DNA of 64,000 nucleotides from Rhodocollybia butyracea. Lineage: Eukaryota > Basidiomycota > Agaricomycetes > Agaricales > Omphalotaceae. Below the pieces are notes generated by a model. That model saw nothing but the letters and a program-made list of their open reading frames with translations, ran no database searches and was not told the DNA's origin. Below are positions 10,753 through 21,975 of this stretch, one piece after another. The translations under genes and the position numbers were made by a program. Every line of letters starts with the position of its first letter. Positions within the stretch are counted from its first letter, which is position 1. Where the stretch lies: the NCBI GenBank assembly GCA_015501585.1, contig JADNRY010000228.1, forward strand, positions 34,992 through 98,991, read 5' to 3'.

Positions 10753-11085
10753 ACATATCTTAACTTTCCAACTATCACATCTATCTCTCGCTCAATTCCT
10801 CTTATCTGGTCTCGCTCTCACAAACTTTATCTCTCTCTCTCTATTTCCATCTTCAAGTCTCATTATCTCGTCTTGCCCACAGTTTATTTCTCTTTTGAAT
10901 CTGTCGCCAATACACTTGAATTAGTCCCTCAAAAGATTATCCTTTTGAAAAAAAATTCGTGTGGCAGACAAAGGCATCGAGTGATCACTTACCTTCGGGA
11001 AAGGCTCTTTGCTCAGGGACGCGCCCATATCCTAGACAAGGGGGCCCTGGTAGATTCCGCAAGTGAGAAATAAACTTTACTGTTG
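10753..11085 (+). promoter_or_regulatory. Pyrimidine-rich spacer before gag, possible internal promoter
   Basis: About 330 bp without a convincing frame. It contains a strong C/T-rich run (about 10760-10900) of the kind found at fungal transcription starts. Such a region could start a separate gag mRNA or be an intron. Neither can be decided from sequence. Confidence 0.25.
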
Positions 11086-12555
11086 TCACTACGTCTACCT
11101 TCTCCGCAGTCTTTGACTGCTCCAGTGCGCTTCACGGATACGACTCGGAAAACGAATCTTTTTGCTATATCAACGAGGATAACGAGTGGATCGACTGCGA
11201 CATAGACCCGTGCCCAAACCGATATAACAATATCATAACAGAGGACGACGGCATCTTTAAAACATACGACCCTATACCCACAGACTCACTTCCTCGAGAA
11301 CCAAACCCGCCAACTACTCCTACACCCGAGACGCCTAGAACACCTCCCCGAGTTGGAAGAACTAGCACCCTACCCGTTCCAATAAGCCCCGAAGAGTTTA
11401 AAACTCCTCCTGTATCTCCTATACCTGTCCGAATATCTACCCCAATCCCCAACGCAATGGCAACCGCCAAGATCTAGTAGATGCCATTAACGCATTAGTG
11501 ACCAATCAACAAACCTTACAGAACGCTATTTCTCAATTGGTCAATAACCCGCCAAGCACTGCCACCGTTAGCGCTTCCAAAACCATCAGCAGACCTCAGC
11601 TTTATAATGGACAAAGAGGAGACGAAGCACGACGATTTATTGCAGCTTTTAAGCTTTGGTCTTCTGGAGTACCAGCACTAGTGGCGGACTGGAAGAAAAC
11701 CATAGAATCGGCTCTATCATATCTCGAGAAAGATGCAGCAATCTGGGCCACACCGTACACCGAGGTAATCATTAATTCCAAAGCCCCCAACTCAACAGTT
11801 GCCTATCCGTGGGCTAACTGGGATGCATTCGAGGCTGCCTTCAAAGCCCGCTTTGAAACAGCTGATGAGGTAGTCGACGCCAAACGAGCCCTCAGGAGTC
11901 TCTGGCAGGCCCGAAAAAGCGTGGCCACATACGCCGCATTATTCAAACAGTTTTCAAGTCGAACCGGATATTCTAATGCAGACTTACGAGATAGATTCTA
12001 TGAACACCTAGCAGATCGAATCAAAGATGACCTCACACACACCGACAAACCCACGGACACCTTAGATCGATTAATTGAAGTATCTATGCTCATCGATCAA
12101 CGACAGATAAAGAGAGCTGACGAGAAGGGAAAAAGACTCGTCGATGACTCCCTTCCACCTTTGCCTCCTCTGCTGCACATGCCACCCCATTTAAAGATCC
12201 TAATGCCATGGACATCGATGCCACTTCCTCTTCGAGTGGGAAGAGAAGTACTGATGACTATCGAAAGTTCATGATGGGCAGATGTTACGGCTGCGGATCA
12301 AAGAATCACAGAAAGGCGGAAGGACGCCATGAAAGGGACATCTGTGACTACTGCGGGATTACGGGACATCTCGCCAACGTCTGCCGAAAAAAGTACTTTG
12401 GTCAGAACGTTCAGAAGGTAAAAATTGCCTCCACTAGCGAAATTCCGGAGAAATCCACTCCTGGAATGCCAGATTTCGGAGCAATTTTTGAACAACTCAC
12501 GAATAGCCAGAAAGCAATGGCTCAACAGATCGAAAACCTTACCAAGGGTTTTTGA
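11086..12555 (+). pseudogene. gag: Gag (capsid and nucleocapsid), frame-broken
   Basis: Three collinear frame segments. About 11086-11476 is acidic and Pro-rich (TPTPETPRTPP). About 11468-12160 is the capsid-like part with the retrotransposon-gag pattern WANWDAFEAAFKARF and YAALFKQFS. About 12160-12555 holds Met-Asp-Ile-Asp, then zinc knuckles. The joins near 11460-11476 and 12158-12165 each need a one-base shift. The second knuckle, CDYCGITGHLANVC, is a canonical CX2CX4HX4C. The first, CYGCGSKNHRKAEG, has Gly in place of the last Cys. The stop TGA at 12553-12555 directly follows a slippery heptamer. Confidence 0.75.
12546..12552 (+). promoter_or_regulatory. Putative -1 ribosomal frameshift site GGGTTTT
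   Basis: The heptamer fits X XXY YYZ in the gag frame (G GGT TTT) and is followed at once by the gag stop TGA. A -1 slip puts the ribosome exactly into the pol frame, which is open from here. No downstream pseudoknot was obvious by eye. Confidence 0.6.
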
Positions 12556-15500
12556 AATGGGAATTGGTGACCGCAGCGTCTCAATTCTCGGACTTGTATA
12601 ATAATTCTCTATCGTCTCTTTATGCCAATGTTTCCTCTTGTACTATTAGCTCGATCAAACAAACCCGTTCTGTGAACCATTTTCGAGTGAACGTAAACTT
12701 AAAAGGACGATTCCGAAATACACAAACCGCTGCAATGATTGACTCCGGTGCTACCGGACTCTTTATCAACGAAGACTTCGTAAAGAAGCATGGTATGACA
12801 AAATGTAAACTAACTGAACCCATTCGGCTATTTAATATTGATGGAAGTAACAACTCGGCCGGAAGTATTACCCATTTAGTAAGACTAATGGTAACTCCGG
12901 ACAACATGGAAACTCAACCACTCGAATTTCTGGTAACCAATCTTGGAACAGAAAATCTGATCTTGGGATTACCATGGCTTCGGGCCACTAACCCCAAGGT
13001 TGATTGGAAAACAGGAACAATAGAATCCACCGGAGACACACCGGTCTACCGACTTAACGGAAACCATCAAAACCGACGACAATGGCTCCGTGCTGGTATT
13101 CTGGAAGATCGTACAGAAGAACTTTGGTGCATGGCTGGTTTCACATACTCTCAACAAATTGCGGAAAACGCTCAGAAAGACAAACCAAAGAAAACATTTG
13201 ACGAAATGATACCTGAGCATTATAGGCAACATTCTAAAGTGTTTTCGGAGAAAGAATCTGAACGTTTACCAGAACATCGATCCTGGGATCATGCTATTGA
13301 CCTTAAACCAGATGCACCTGAAACTATTCGAACAAAAGTTTATCCCATGTCAGTCAACGAACAAGAAGAATTGGAGCGATTCCTCACAGACAATATTAAG
13401 AAAGGATACATCGTACCATCTAAATCACCCATTGCTTCTCCTGTCTTCTTTATCAAAAAGAAGGATGGAAAATTACGATTTGTACAAGACTACAGACGAC
13501 TGAACGAAATCACTATAAAGAATTGATACCCTCTACCTTTGATCTCGGACATCATCAATCGATTACGACGAGCCAAAATCTTCACCAAGTTTGACGTCCG
13601 GTGGGGATACAATAATATTCGAATCAAAGACGGCGATGAATGGAAAGCAGCATTCTCTACCAATCGAGGACTTTTCGAACCCCTGGTAATGTTCTTTGGA
13701 TTAACAAATTCACCCGCCACCTTCCAAGCGTTAATGGATACAATATTTGCCGATTTGATTGCGAAAGGACAAGTAGCAGTTTATCTTGACGATATCCTAA
13801 TTTACTCTATGACCATGACGGAACATCGCCGTATTGTAAACGAAGTTCTTGAACAATTGGCTAAACATGATCTCTACCTGAGACCTGAAAAGTGCGAATT
13901 CGAAAAGGAAGAGATTGAATATTTAGGTTTAATCCTAGGACATGGAAATGTGCGTATGGATCCGGTAAAGGTTAAGGCTGTCGCCGATTGGCCTGCACCA
14001 ACCACTCTTAAACAATTACGTGGATTCCTAGGTTTTGCAAACTTTTACCGAAGATTCATCGAAGGCTTTGCACGAATAGCTCGATCCCTCCATGATCTCA
14101 CAAAAAAGAACATTAATTGGAAATGGGGTCCGACTCAAAACCAAGCCTTTGAATTATTAAAGAAAGCATTCACGGAAGCACCCATCCTTGTCTTATGGAG
14201 TCCGGAGAGGCCAATTCGAGTAGAAGTAGATGCTTCTGGTTTTGCCACTGGAGGAGTACTGCTACAAAAACAGGAAGATAATCTATGGCACCCAGTAGCA
14301 TTTCGTTCAGCATCTATGCTAGAAGCGGAACGAAACTATGAAATCTACAATCGAGAAATGTTAGCCATCATCGAAGCACTGAAAGATTGGAGACACTTTC
14401 TAGAAGGATTGCCAACACCTTTTGAAATTGTCACTGATCATAAAAACCTCGAATATTGGCGTACCGCACAAGACCTAAGCAGACGGCAAGCTCGCTGGGC
14501 ATCTTGGTTATCACAATTCAATTTCTTGCTTAAACACAAAGCAGGAAAAGCCAATGCACAAGCAGATGCACTCTCAAGGATGGCAAACTTAGAAACCTTC
14601 GATGCAGACGATAACAAGGCACAGACAGTCCTGAAACCACAGCACTTTATCAAAGCAGGACAGACTTTAGAGCTTCGAAATCCATTCTTGATGTCCATTT
14701 GACAATCCATGAAGAAGGGGATAGAATCTCAAATTGCCGACGCATTGAGAAAGCTCAAAACAGATGGCCCCGGACGACTATCAAAAGGCCTTACAGAATG
14801 GGAAGAACAGGATGAATTAATCCTATATAAAGGGCTAGTTTACGTACCAGATGATATCAATCTACGGCGAGAGATTGTAAAAACCTTTCACGAACTCAAA
14901 CCTGCAGGACACCCCGGAAAACATAGCACTTTAGAACTTGTCAGTCGCAACTATTGGTGGCCACAGATCCGTGCATTCATATTCAAATATGTTGAAGGAT
15001 GTGAATGCCAGCGAAAGATTGCCCCTCGAAAAGCGGAAGATGTGTTACAACCGTTACCAGTACCAAAGGGGCCATGGGAATACGTAGGAGTAGACTTGAT
15101 TGGAGAATTACCCATGACACAAGACGGACATAATGCCATTCTAACAATTGTCGACCATTACACTAAAGTTACGCATCCAATCCCGACAACAACTGAAGTC
15201 TCAACGGAAGGAATGGCAGATCTTTATTACAAAGAGATCTTCCGGTTACACGGGTTACCTAAACGAATCATCTCTGATCGAGGCCCCCAGTTTGCTTCTG
15301 CTCTAATGAAAGAATTACTGCGATTACTTGGAATTGAATCTAGCCTGTCCACAGCATACCACCCCGAAACTAATGGGCAAACGGAACGATCCAATCAGGA
15401 AATTGAAAAATACATTCGTATGTATGTTAATAGAAGGCAAGATGATTGGGATCGTACACTGCCAACTGCCGAGTTTGCCCTCAACAGCCATCTTCACTCC

Positions 15501-16225
15501 GCTCATAACCGAACACCCTTTGAAGTTCAGTATGGATATACCCCCACCTATATGGTGGAACCCATTCAAGCTGAAGCACCAACATCAATAGAACTACGTC
15601 TACAGCTAATGCGAGATTCAAAGGAAGATGCGGAAGCAGCCCTCCGCATGAGCAAACTACGGATGACAGGGCAAACAGGCAAAGAATCTCCTAGAACCTT
15701 CGAAATTGGACAACCAGTATGGCTTACGACCACCAATCTGAAGATTCGCCAGAAAAATGGAAAACTAGGAAGTAAACGACTAGGTCCATTTGAGATAGCA
15801 GAGAAAACAGGTCTTAAAACATACCGTCTACGACTTCCTTCCTGGATGAAAATCCATGATAACATTAACATTAGCCGGTTATCCCATGGAATGGAAACGA
15901 AATCAATGGAATAACACCGCCGCCACCAGAACCTGAAGTCATCGAAGGAGAAGAATTCTATGAAGTAGAACGTATCCTGGACAGCAGATATCGGTATAGG
16001 AGACTTAGATACCTAGTTCGTTGGAAAGGATATGATGAAAGCTTCGACACTTGGGAACCTGCTGATGAACTAGAACAAACTGCAGCAGAGGCAGTGGCCA
16101 ACTTCCATCAACTACACAGCAATGCTCCAAAAAGGATTTCGGCGACAATCTTTGGTTCCCTTCCATGGCAACCTCTGGTTAATTTCACAGAAGGATCATT
16201 AAAATCAATGGGACATCGATTCTAA
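12552..16225 (+). pseudogene. pol: Pol polyprotein: protease, RT, RNase H, integrase, chromodomain (disrupted)
   Basis: One frame from 12552 to 15914 apart from two in-frame TGA codons (13524-13526, 14700-14702). Protease: DSG at codons 64-66. Reverse transcriptase: YLDD at 13782-13793. RNase H: EVDASGFATGG and VTDHKNLEYW. Integrase: zinc region with [18 protein letters not shown], a DDE core including [17 protein letters not shown] and [11 protein letters not shown], and a later RLGPFEI (GPY/F-type). The zinc region ends GCECQ, one residue shorter than the usual CxxC. A one-base shift near 15865 moves the chromodomain (FYEVERILDSR, YLVRWKGYDES, TWEP) to another frame ending at TAA 16223-16225. 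Both TGA codons sit where Arg would be natural, consistent with CGA to TGA. Confidence 0.9.
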
Positions 16226-16237
16226 GAAAGGGGGTAA
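16226..16237 (+). other. Polypurine tract
   Basis: GAAAGGGGGTAA directly before the 3' LTR, the expected plus-strand primer. It begins right after the pol stop codon. Confidence 0.75.
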
Positions 16238-16600
16238 TGTCACCAACTTCATTTCTTTTCATCTGATGACATATGATGATCACTCAGTAACGATATCATC
16301 GGAACTCGCACGGAGTTATTACTCACTCTACCTTACTAATATAGCCGGATAATATCACAAGCTGTTCTCTTTATATTGAAATACTTTATTTATAGGCTCG
16401 TTCTCCCATGTCATCCCTATTTACAGACTCAAACTCTCAGGCCACTCTCGTTACGGATTCATTCTCGTATCTCCTCGAAACGGTATAAATAATTAGGTAG
16501 TATTGACATGAGTCTCCATCTTGACCTCTTTGTCATTTGGAAACTCATAGTTGTCTATCCTAAGTTCCAACTTCGTGTCGCCGTGTCTACGAACGCCACA
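16238..16600 (+). repeat. 3' LTR, 363 bp
   Basis: Same length and, by eye, the same sequence as the 5' LTR. It is followed by the target-site copy ATTGC at 16601-16605. Confidence 0.95.
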
Positions 16601-16605
16601 ATTGC

Positions 16606-17263
16606 ATTGCCAATCCAATCTTTAATATTATGGCTACCAACGGCTTTGAGCCTGACACTACTTCAGGCAATCTAATCATAAACTATTCTGGCATTTTGGA
16701 TTTAGTTTCAATTTTAACTTCCTTGCTAGTAAATGCAGTTGCAACAATTCTGATTGGATGGAAAGCATGGTATGCCTATATTTGCTGTTTCTATCTTCAT
16801 TCGTTATTTAGCAGGCTCTGACTAGGACTCACCATAAATCAATGGCAGAGGCTGCAATCTATCGAAGAACGTATGCCATCAAGATTTTACTGCTTCTGGT
16901 CGAGTCTGGGGCCATTTTCTGCGCAGTTCAGCTTATATACATTGCAGTCTTTCTTACAATCCAAGGTGACGCTTGGCGAGGATGGGCCCGAAATATGGAC
17001 ATGAAACTTCCAGTTGCAAGCCTTACGGGAGCTACTCAGCAAAATATTGCAAGCGATATGATAATTTTTGCAAGTGTACGTCCAAATTTATTGAATTTGA
17101 CAAGCAATTTCATGTTGATCAAGATTTTGGCCTATGATTTCTGTAGGCATTTTACCCAATTGTTGTTGCCATTTTGATTCGTAGCACACCATCACCTGAA
17201 ATGGTTGTAAACATTGTAGGATACACTCAAACAGGGGACCATGATCATGATAAACCAACGTAG
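16606..17263 (+). pseudogene. Multi-span membrane protein, 3' part, beyond the retrotransposon
   Basis: Continues the exon cut at 8974 (16606-16769), then exons 16826-17075 and 17147-17263 with stop TAG. Introns are 16770-16825 and 17076-17146. The frame includes further hydrophobic segments (LLLLVESGAIFCAVQLIYIAV and FYPIVVAILI) and the recurring WKAW motif. The C-terminus is short, hydrophilic and His/Asp-rich. Membrane localisation is inferred from hydrophobicity; no activity is known to me. No splice or base defects were seen in this half, so the transposon is the only visible lesion. Confidence 0.7.
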
Positions 17264-17732
17264 CTGTGGGGCGGCTTAGTAGAGAGGAATATCCGAGCCA
17301 TTATGCGCCGATGTAAACAAGCTGCAAACCATTGCGGAAATCAGATGTTCCGTTGGACTGTTGGTGTGAAGCGTTACAGTTCAACTTCACTTTTGACGTG
17401 TTTTTTTACTATTCATGGTAACGCTGGCTCTTCTAGCGCAATTACACAAAATCCCCTTGTATTGTCGAAATTTGGGAGACTCGAAACTTGAATCGGCAAG
17501 CTTCAATAGCATCAGCTGCCGCCCGAGTAGATTGAAAGCATCTCATACTCAGGAACTAACCGAGCCACGAGCAAGCAAAAAAAATTCCCCGAGATCGATT
17601 ACACCGCTACGTAGTGTTCGCTCAGGGAGCTTAAAGATGAAATAGTAGAGTTGGAGGATCAAAGTATACACTGTTGTACAAGTAGAAAGAGCCCGTGACC
17701 TTCTCATGGAGTTTATCATGTTTGATTGTTTA
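17264..17732. other. Intergenic, no gene recognised
   Basis: Convergent spacer between the split membrane-protein gene and the transporter gene. Short plus-strand ORFs lack recognisable content. Confidence 0.5.
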
Positions 17733-20700
17733 TCATCTTGGTCTCCACCGTTCTGCCCAATTTATCAATGCTTCAGAAGATCCACTGCCTATCTCAACAA
17801 TATGGCATGTCGGCGAACAAACCACCATCCGAGTCTTGGCCTCCTCATCTGTCAACGACGAGAGCTTTCTCAAATCAAGAACGTGTCCTGGTCCCATGTG
17901 CAACATACTTACAGTCTCGCTTCTACGTTGTTTTCGAGGGTAAATAGAGCGTATGAGCTGTGTCAGGAGTATGAGACTTTTGCGAGGTACCGTCACGAGG
18001 AAAGCCCGAAGGGAAGGTCGAATTATTATCCCCTCGTTTGGCGGTGAGAGACATGAGGTTTTGATCACTTCTGTGTCTCCATCCACGATGAATATAAGTT
18101 CAGTATCACCTAAGTAGATATTAAAATGTGCCCAATTCTGAGATTTGGTGGTAATTACCTGGAATGGGTACGATAGACTGTCCCAGACTATATGTGCCGA
18201 TCCGTCCACCGGCATAGAGGAATTGAGATAGCGAGAAAAGGCTAGGGTCACTCTCTGTGTTCAAATTCTGGGAGGCGAATATTGCCGGTGGGTCAAAGTT
18301 GAACCGTGTGCAAAAGGATTCATACAACTTCTCGTCCTGTTCTACCGCTTAAGTACAGAAATCATCAGTTTCTTATATCACATGCAAAATTTCATTAGCT
18401 TACTTCTCCTCGAAAGAGTGGTATAAATATTGCGCTGATGTCCGAACTGGCACCAGAATATTGCATCCCCACGTGTGGTAAACACCTGTATCCTTGTGTT
18501 GCTTCGAGTGTCTTCAACTCCGTTGGGGGTACTTAGCCTAGTAGTGTTGCAACCAACTTGAAAATCCAGCATAACCCCGGCGCGCTCGAAATCTGCTACT
18601 ACCCCGGATTCTCTTGTCATACCACAGAGTACTAGGGGTATTGGTGCTATATCGCGTCTTGCGCGCTCAAAGACGTATGCCACCGCAGTCTCAACGCGAT
18701 GAACGGACAACATATCTATTATGACAAAATCTGGCTTGTTGGAAAAGGCCCTCGAGTTGTTAACTATCGCGTTCTCAAGGGATGGGATTGTAGCAAAAAC
18801 TTTGTAAAGGTAGTTAGCATCTCGTACGGAAACTTGATGAGTGCACTTACAGAGATATCCCCTGAGAGTAACCACCCGCACGTCTATGCCGGAGTGGACA
18901 CTGTCTGCCTGGAGGTTTAAAGAAAATGAAGAATTTTCGGATGGTGGACTGTGAGTTTTTGCGTTTTGGGTGTCACTTTGCGGTTTGTCAGACTCGCCTA
19001 CAACTTTTAACTGATAGTTTTTGTTCCACCCCGTCTCCAAGTCCACCATCTGTCCTGTTTTAGGGCGCTATAAAGGTGCATACGGTCATTATTGTGCAAT
19101 AATCATGAACTATAGTGCGGTACTTACAGAATCAATAAAACCGTAAATAAGATAGACCACAGTTGCTACGGCTATGCCGATTCCCAGACCTTCGGCAAAT
19201 CCCAAAAAGGTGCAAGCAATGAGTGTGGATATAACGGTATTCCATTCTAGAACCGTCAATGTCTTAGAAGATTCCCATACCGCACCAAAGAGAAGCTCAA
19301 GGCCCAGGAAGACCACGATTGCAGCTGCAAGTATGGTCGGAACATAAGGGAGTAGAAGGCTTGACGTGAGGAGAAGTCCAAATGTTAAAAGAATGACTAT
19401 GGCCGCCTCAAAGCGGCCACCGTGTGCGCGAATGAAGAAAATTGAGTATGAGTATTGCTAAAGGAAACGGATTGGCTTAGTTATTCATAGATATAACATA
19501 TACTCTCTTACCAGGATATTAGGAACAGACCCTGTTATGCCTGAGAGTATATTGGCTGCACCTTGTCCAACAAATTCGCGATTCATATTGTATGAGACAT
19601 CAAGGCTGAACGCTAAAGCTGGAATAAAGGCTGAGGGATTCATAACACTGATGATAACCAGCAGGACGATATTTGTGGTGGCACTCTTCATCCCGCGCCA
19701 CTCGACGCTGGAAAAGTCAAACAGCTTCCAATAATTCCATGTGTTCACAACTTCACTCCCCGACACGGTTCCACCCATATCAAAGAGCCAACCATTAGTG
19801 ACGAGAGATCTATGCGGATACTGTCTTGCTCCGACTACAGTCCAGAATATTGCAGGAATGGTTATCAGGAAAAGTGGCACATAGTAATCATTTTGAATGA
19901 ACCCTCGTGTCCAGCGGTTTAGCTTCTGAGAACGAGTGGATACCGAGAGAAAAAAGGGTGGGAAGAAAGTTGCAGCCAACAGAGGAAGATGTGAACCCCG
20001 GAATAGGACGGACTTGGTGGAAGAGAAGGTAAGAGGAGGCGACGTTGGTGGAAGGGTCAAGCCTAGGCCCAAGATGAATAACGATAGACCAATACTACCA
20101 ACTGCACCTGTAAGAACGGTGCGAGGGAGATGAGTAACCTTTTCAACAGGTTCAGGTCACCATGAAGTGCGAAACTGATGCATATTGGACCAGACATACC
20201 AAATTTCCGAGTTTGAGAGCCCCAAGGATCACGAGAACTGAACCAGTCAAAAGGCTAGTGAGCGCATACGCTGCCATAACCGTCGGTATCAAAGAGGGGC
20301 TCTGATCACCCATTTCAGCTCGAATATCATTAGCTATTCCTCGAAGGAAGGGGAGAATTTCAACTAGCATTGTGCCTATTCCTCCGGAGAAGCGTGACCC
20401 ACCGAATGTAGTGACTATTTGAGATGTTATGGTGCTGCAACGGGAGCACTAATGAGCGGCACAACGGTGAGCTTATGATTGAACCAGCACCTCATGATAA
20501 ACAACGAGATACCCTGTAGGCGTATCGATTGAAAGACAGAGCCAGGACCGCCATCCGATCCACTTGGAAAGACGAGCAAGCCAACAGAGACTGCGAGGCG
20601 AAGTAAACAGTGGAATGCGTTGTGAAAATAGAGTCAACTACCTGCGTCGAGGATGTTGAATAAGGTTCCAAGCGCTACCGCAGGTACCGCGCGATATAGT

Positions 20701-20900
20701 GTTTTTGTGAAATTTAAGGTACAGTACCCGAAACGAGGTTTGAGCATGTCGGTAGAGGCTCTCGCCAACCAAGTAGTGAACGGATTGTCGCTATATGTGC
20801 TCAAGAAGCAACCAATCTCCGCGTGAGGAGACAGAAGTTGACTGATGATAAAATAAAGATGGAGATGAACTCCGGATCGGAGTTGCTGAGTGGTGCTCAA
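17733..20900 (-). CDS. SulP-family anion transporter with STAS and cNMP-binding-like domain
   Basis: Multi-exon gene; exons join in phase through short introns. Starting at ATG 20900, the frame passes AVPAVALGTLFNILDA, FGGSRFSGGIGTMLVEILP and LIPTVMAAYALTSLLTG. It continues with the conserved ALAFSLDVSYNMNREFVGQG and a further hydrophobic core (LLPYVPTILAAAIVVFLGLE). This is the SulP membrane domain. Then come a STAS domain (KPDFVIIDMLSVHRVETAVA) and a tail with a cyclic-nucleotide-binding-like layout (ELIFIVDGDTEV, MGPGHVL). The same order is known from yeast Vsb1 (YGR125W)-type vacuolar proteins, so vacuolar location is possible. Substrate unknown. No break was found. Confidence 0.8.
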
Positions 20901-21975
20901 AAGAAAGGAATATACTTATTGGGGCAAATATATATACTGTACAGCCGGAAGCAGCAGTTCTGGTAACATGTAACGAGGCCACCTGAACTTTTAATTTTTA
21001 CACTTCCTAACATGTAATAACAGAGCTCCCCAAGAGCGTCGTACGCATGAGGTTATGTAGCGAAGGCGCCCATGAAAAAATGGAACCATAGCACAGCTTA
21101 TCCCCCAGGGCCGTAGAGTCCATACAGTAACTCTACGACACCCTCAAACGTGTATGGATGCCTCAAAAGGAGAAATGGTTTCCTAGAACACAACGACCAT
21201 ATGTCTAGCCAACTTACTCTATGAGATGGCTCATGCCATATTGAAGCAGGAAGGACTACAGTGTATAATCGACGATCGTACCAGTAGTAACAAAAAGAGT
21301 AATGAAACTAGTGTTGTCCTCGTTCATTGCTGTCTGAATCTTGTCTAGCAGGGGGGGGGGGGGGCTGCGAGGGAGCCGGGCAGCCGGGAAATTGAAGTTA
21401 AACCTACCACGAACCTCCAACCGAAGGAAATACCTGTCAAATGTTTCCTGTAATTTTGCTTCGACTCTACTTGAGACCGACATACTCACCGAAATGCAAC
21501 CGAAATGAGGTACCTAGGTACCATATATAATCAAATATCAATTTCAATTTGGAAATCGATTGTAAATTGTGGTCAATAGTGTATATACTACTGAGCGGAA
21601 TCCACACTATAGGTATTATAACCGATGGTCAAGTTGAGCCTAACATGTGTAACCCATGTGCCAATGCCCAAGTGGGTATTTATTTCAAAAACCTTGCATC
21701 AACAACTTGGTGGGAAATTACATTCATCTTTATCAGGAGTTCACTAGTAAATACTGGTTGCTTCAGCTTGTTGTAATTGAGATGCCTAGTCTAGTAGCAA
21801 GCTCACGCGTCAAGAGCAGCAACGCAACCCGGGGATTCGAGCATTCAATATTCAATGGTCATATACGGTTGATCCTAAAATTAGGAACACCTCATTGTTA
21901 TGTATTACATATGTACAAAATATATACCACAACCATGGGCAATTCGCAACATCCCCTTCGACATTTATGATTTGT
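20901..21975. other. Intergenic, with a 14-G run
   Basis: Region between the transporter gene and the 3' end of the cellulase gene. It has a run of 14 G at 21351-21364. No gene recognised. Confidence 0.5.

Larger units (their letters stand above)
8975..16600 (+). mobile_element. Ty3/gypsy chromovirus (LTR retrotransposon), full length
   Basis: 7,626 bp, bounded by 363-bp direct LTRs (TG..CA) and by a 5-bp target duplication ATTGC (8970-8974 and 16601-16605). Internal order: probable self-priming site, extra acidic ORF, gag with zinc knuckle, protease, reverse transcriptase, RNase H, integrase, chromodomain, polypurine tract. Integrase before the LTR and a C-terminal chromodomain identify a chromovirus of Ty3/gypsy type. 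The priming geometry resembles the Tf1/sushi group. The coding region carries several frameshifts and two in-frame TGA codons, so this copy should not encode a full protein set unaided. Confidence 0.95.

Noticed and set aside
10643..11073. Separate small ORFs between the extra ORF and gag
   Set aside because: The first overlaps the real coding frame in another phase; the second sits in the C/T-rich spacer without coding character.
21351..21364. Run of 14 G as a quadruplex or terminator signal
   Set aside because: A lone homopolymer in an intergenic region; its length is also unreliable in sequencing.
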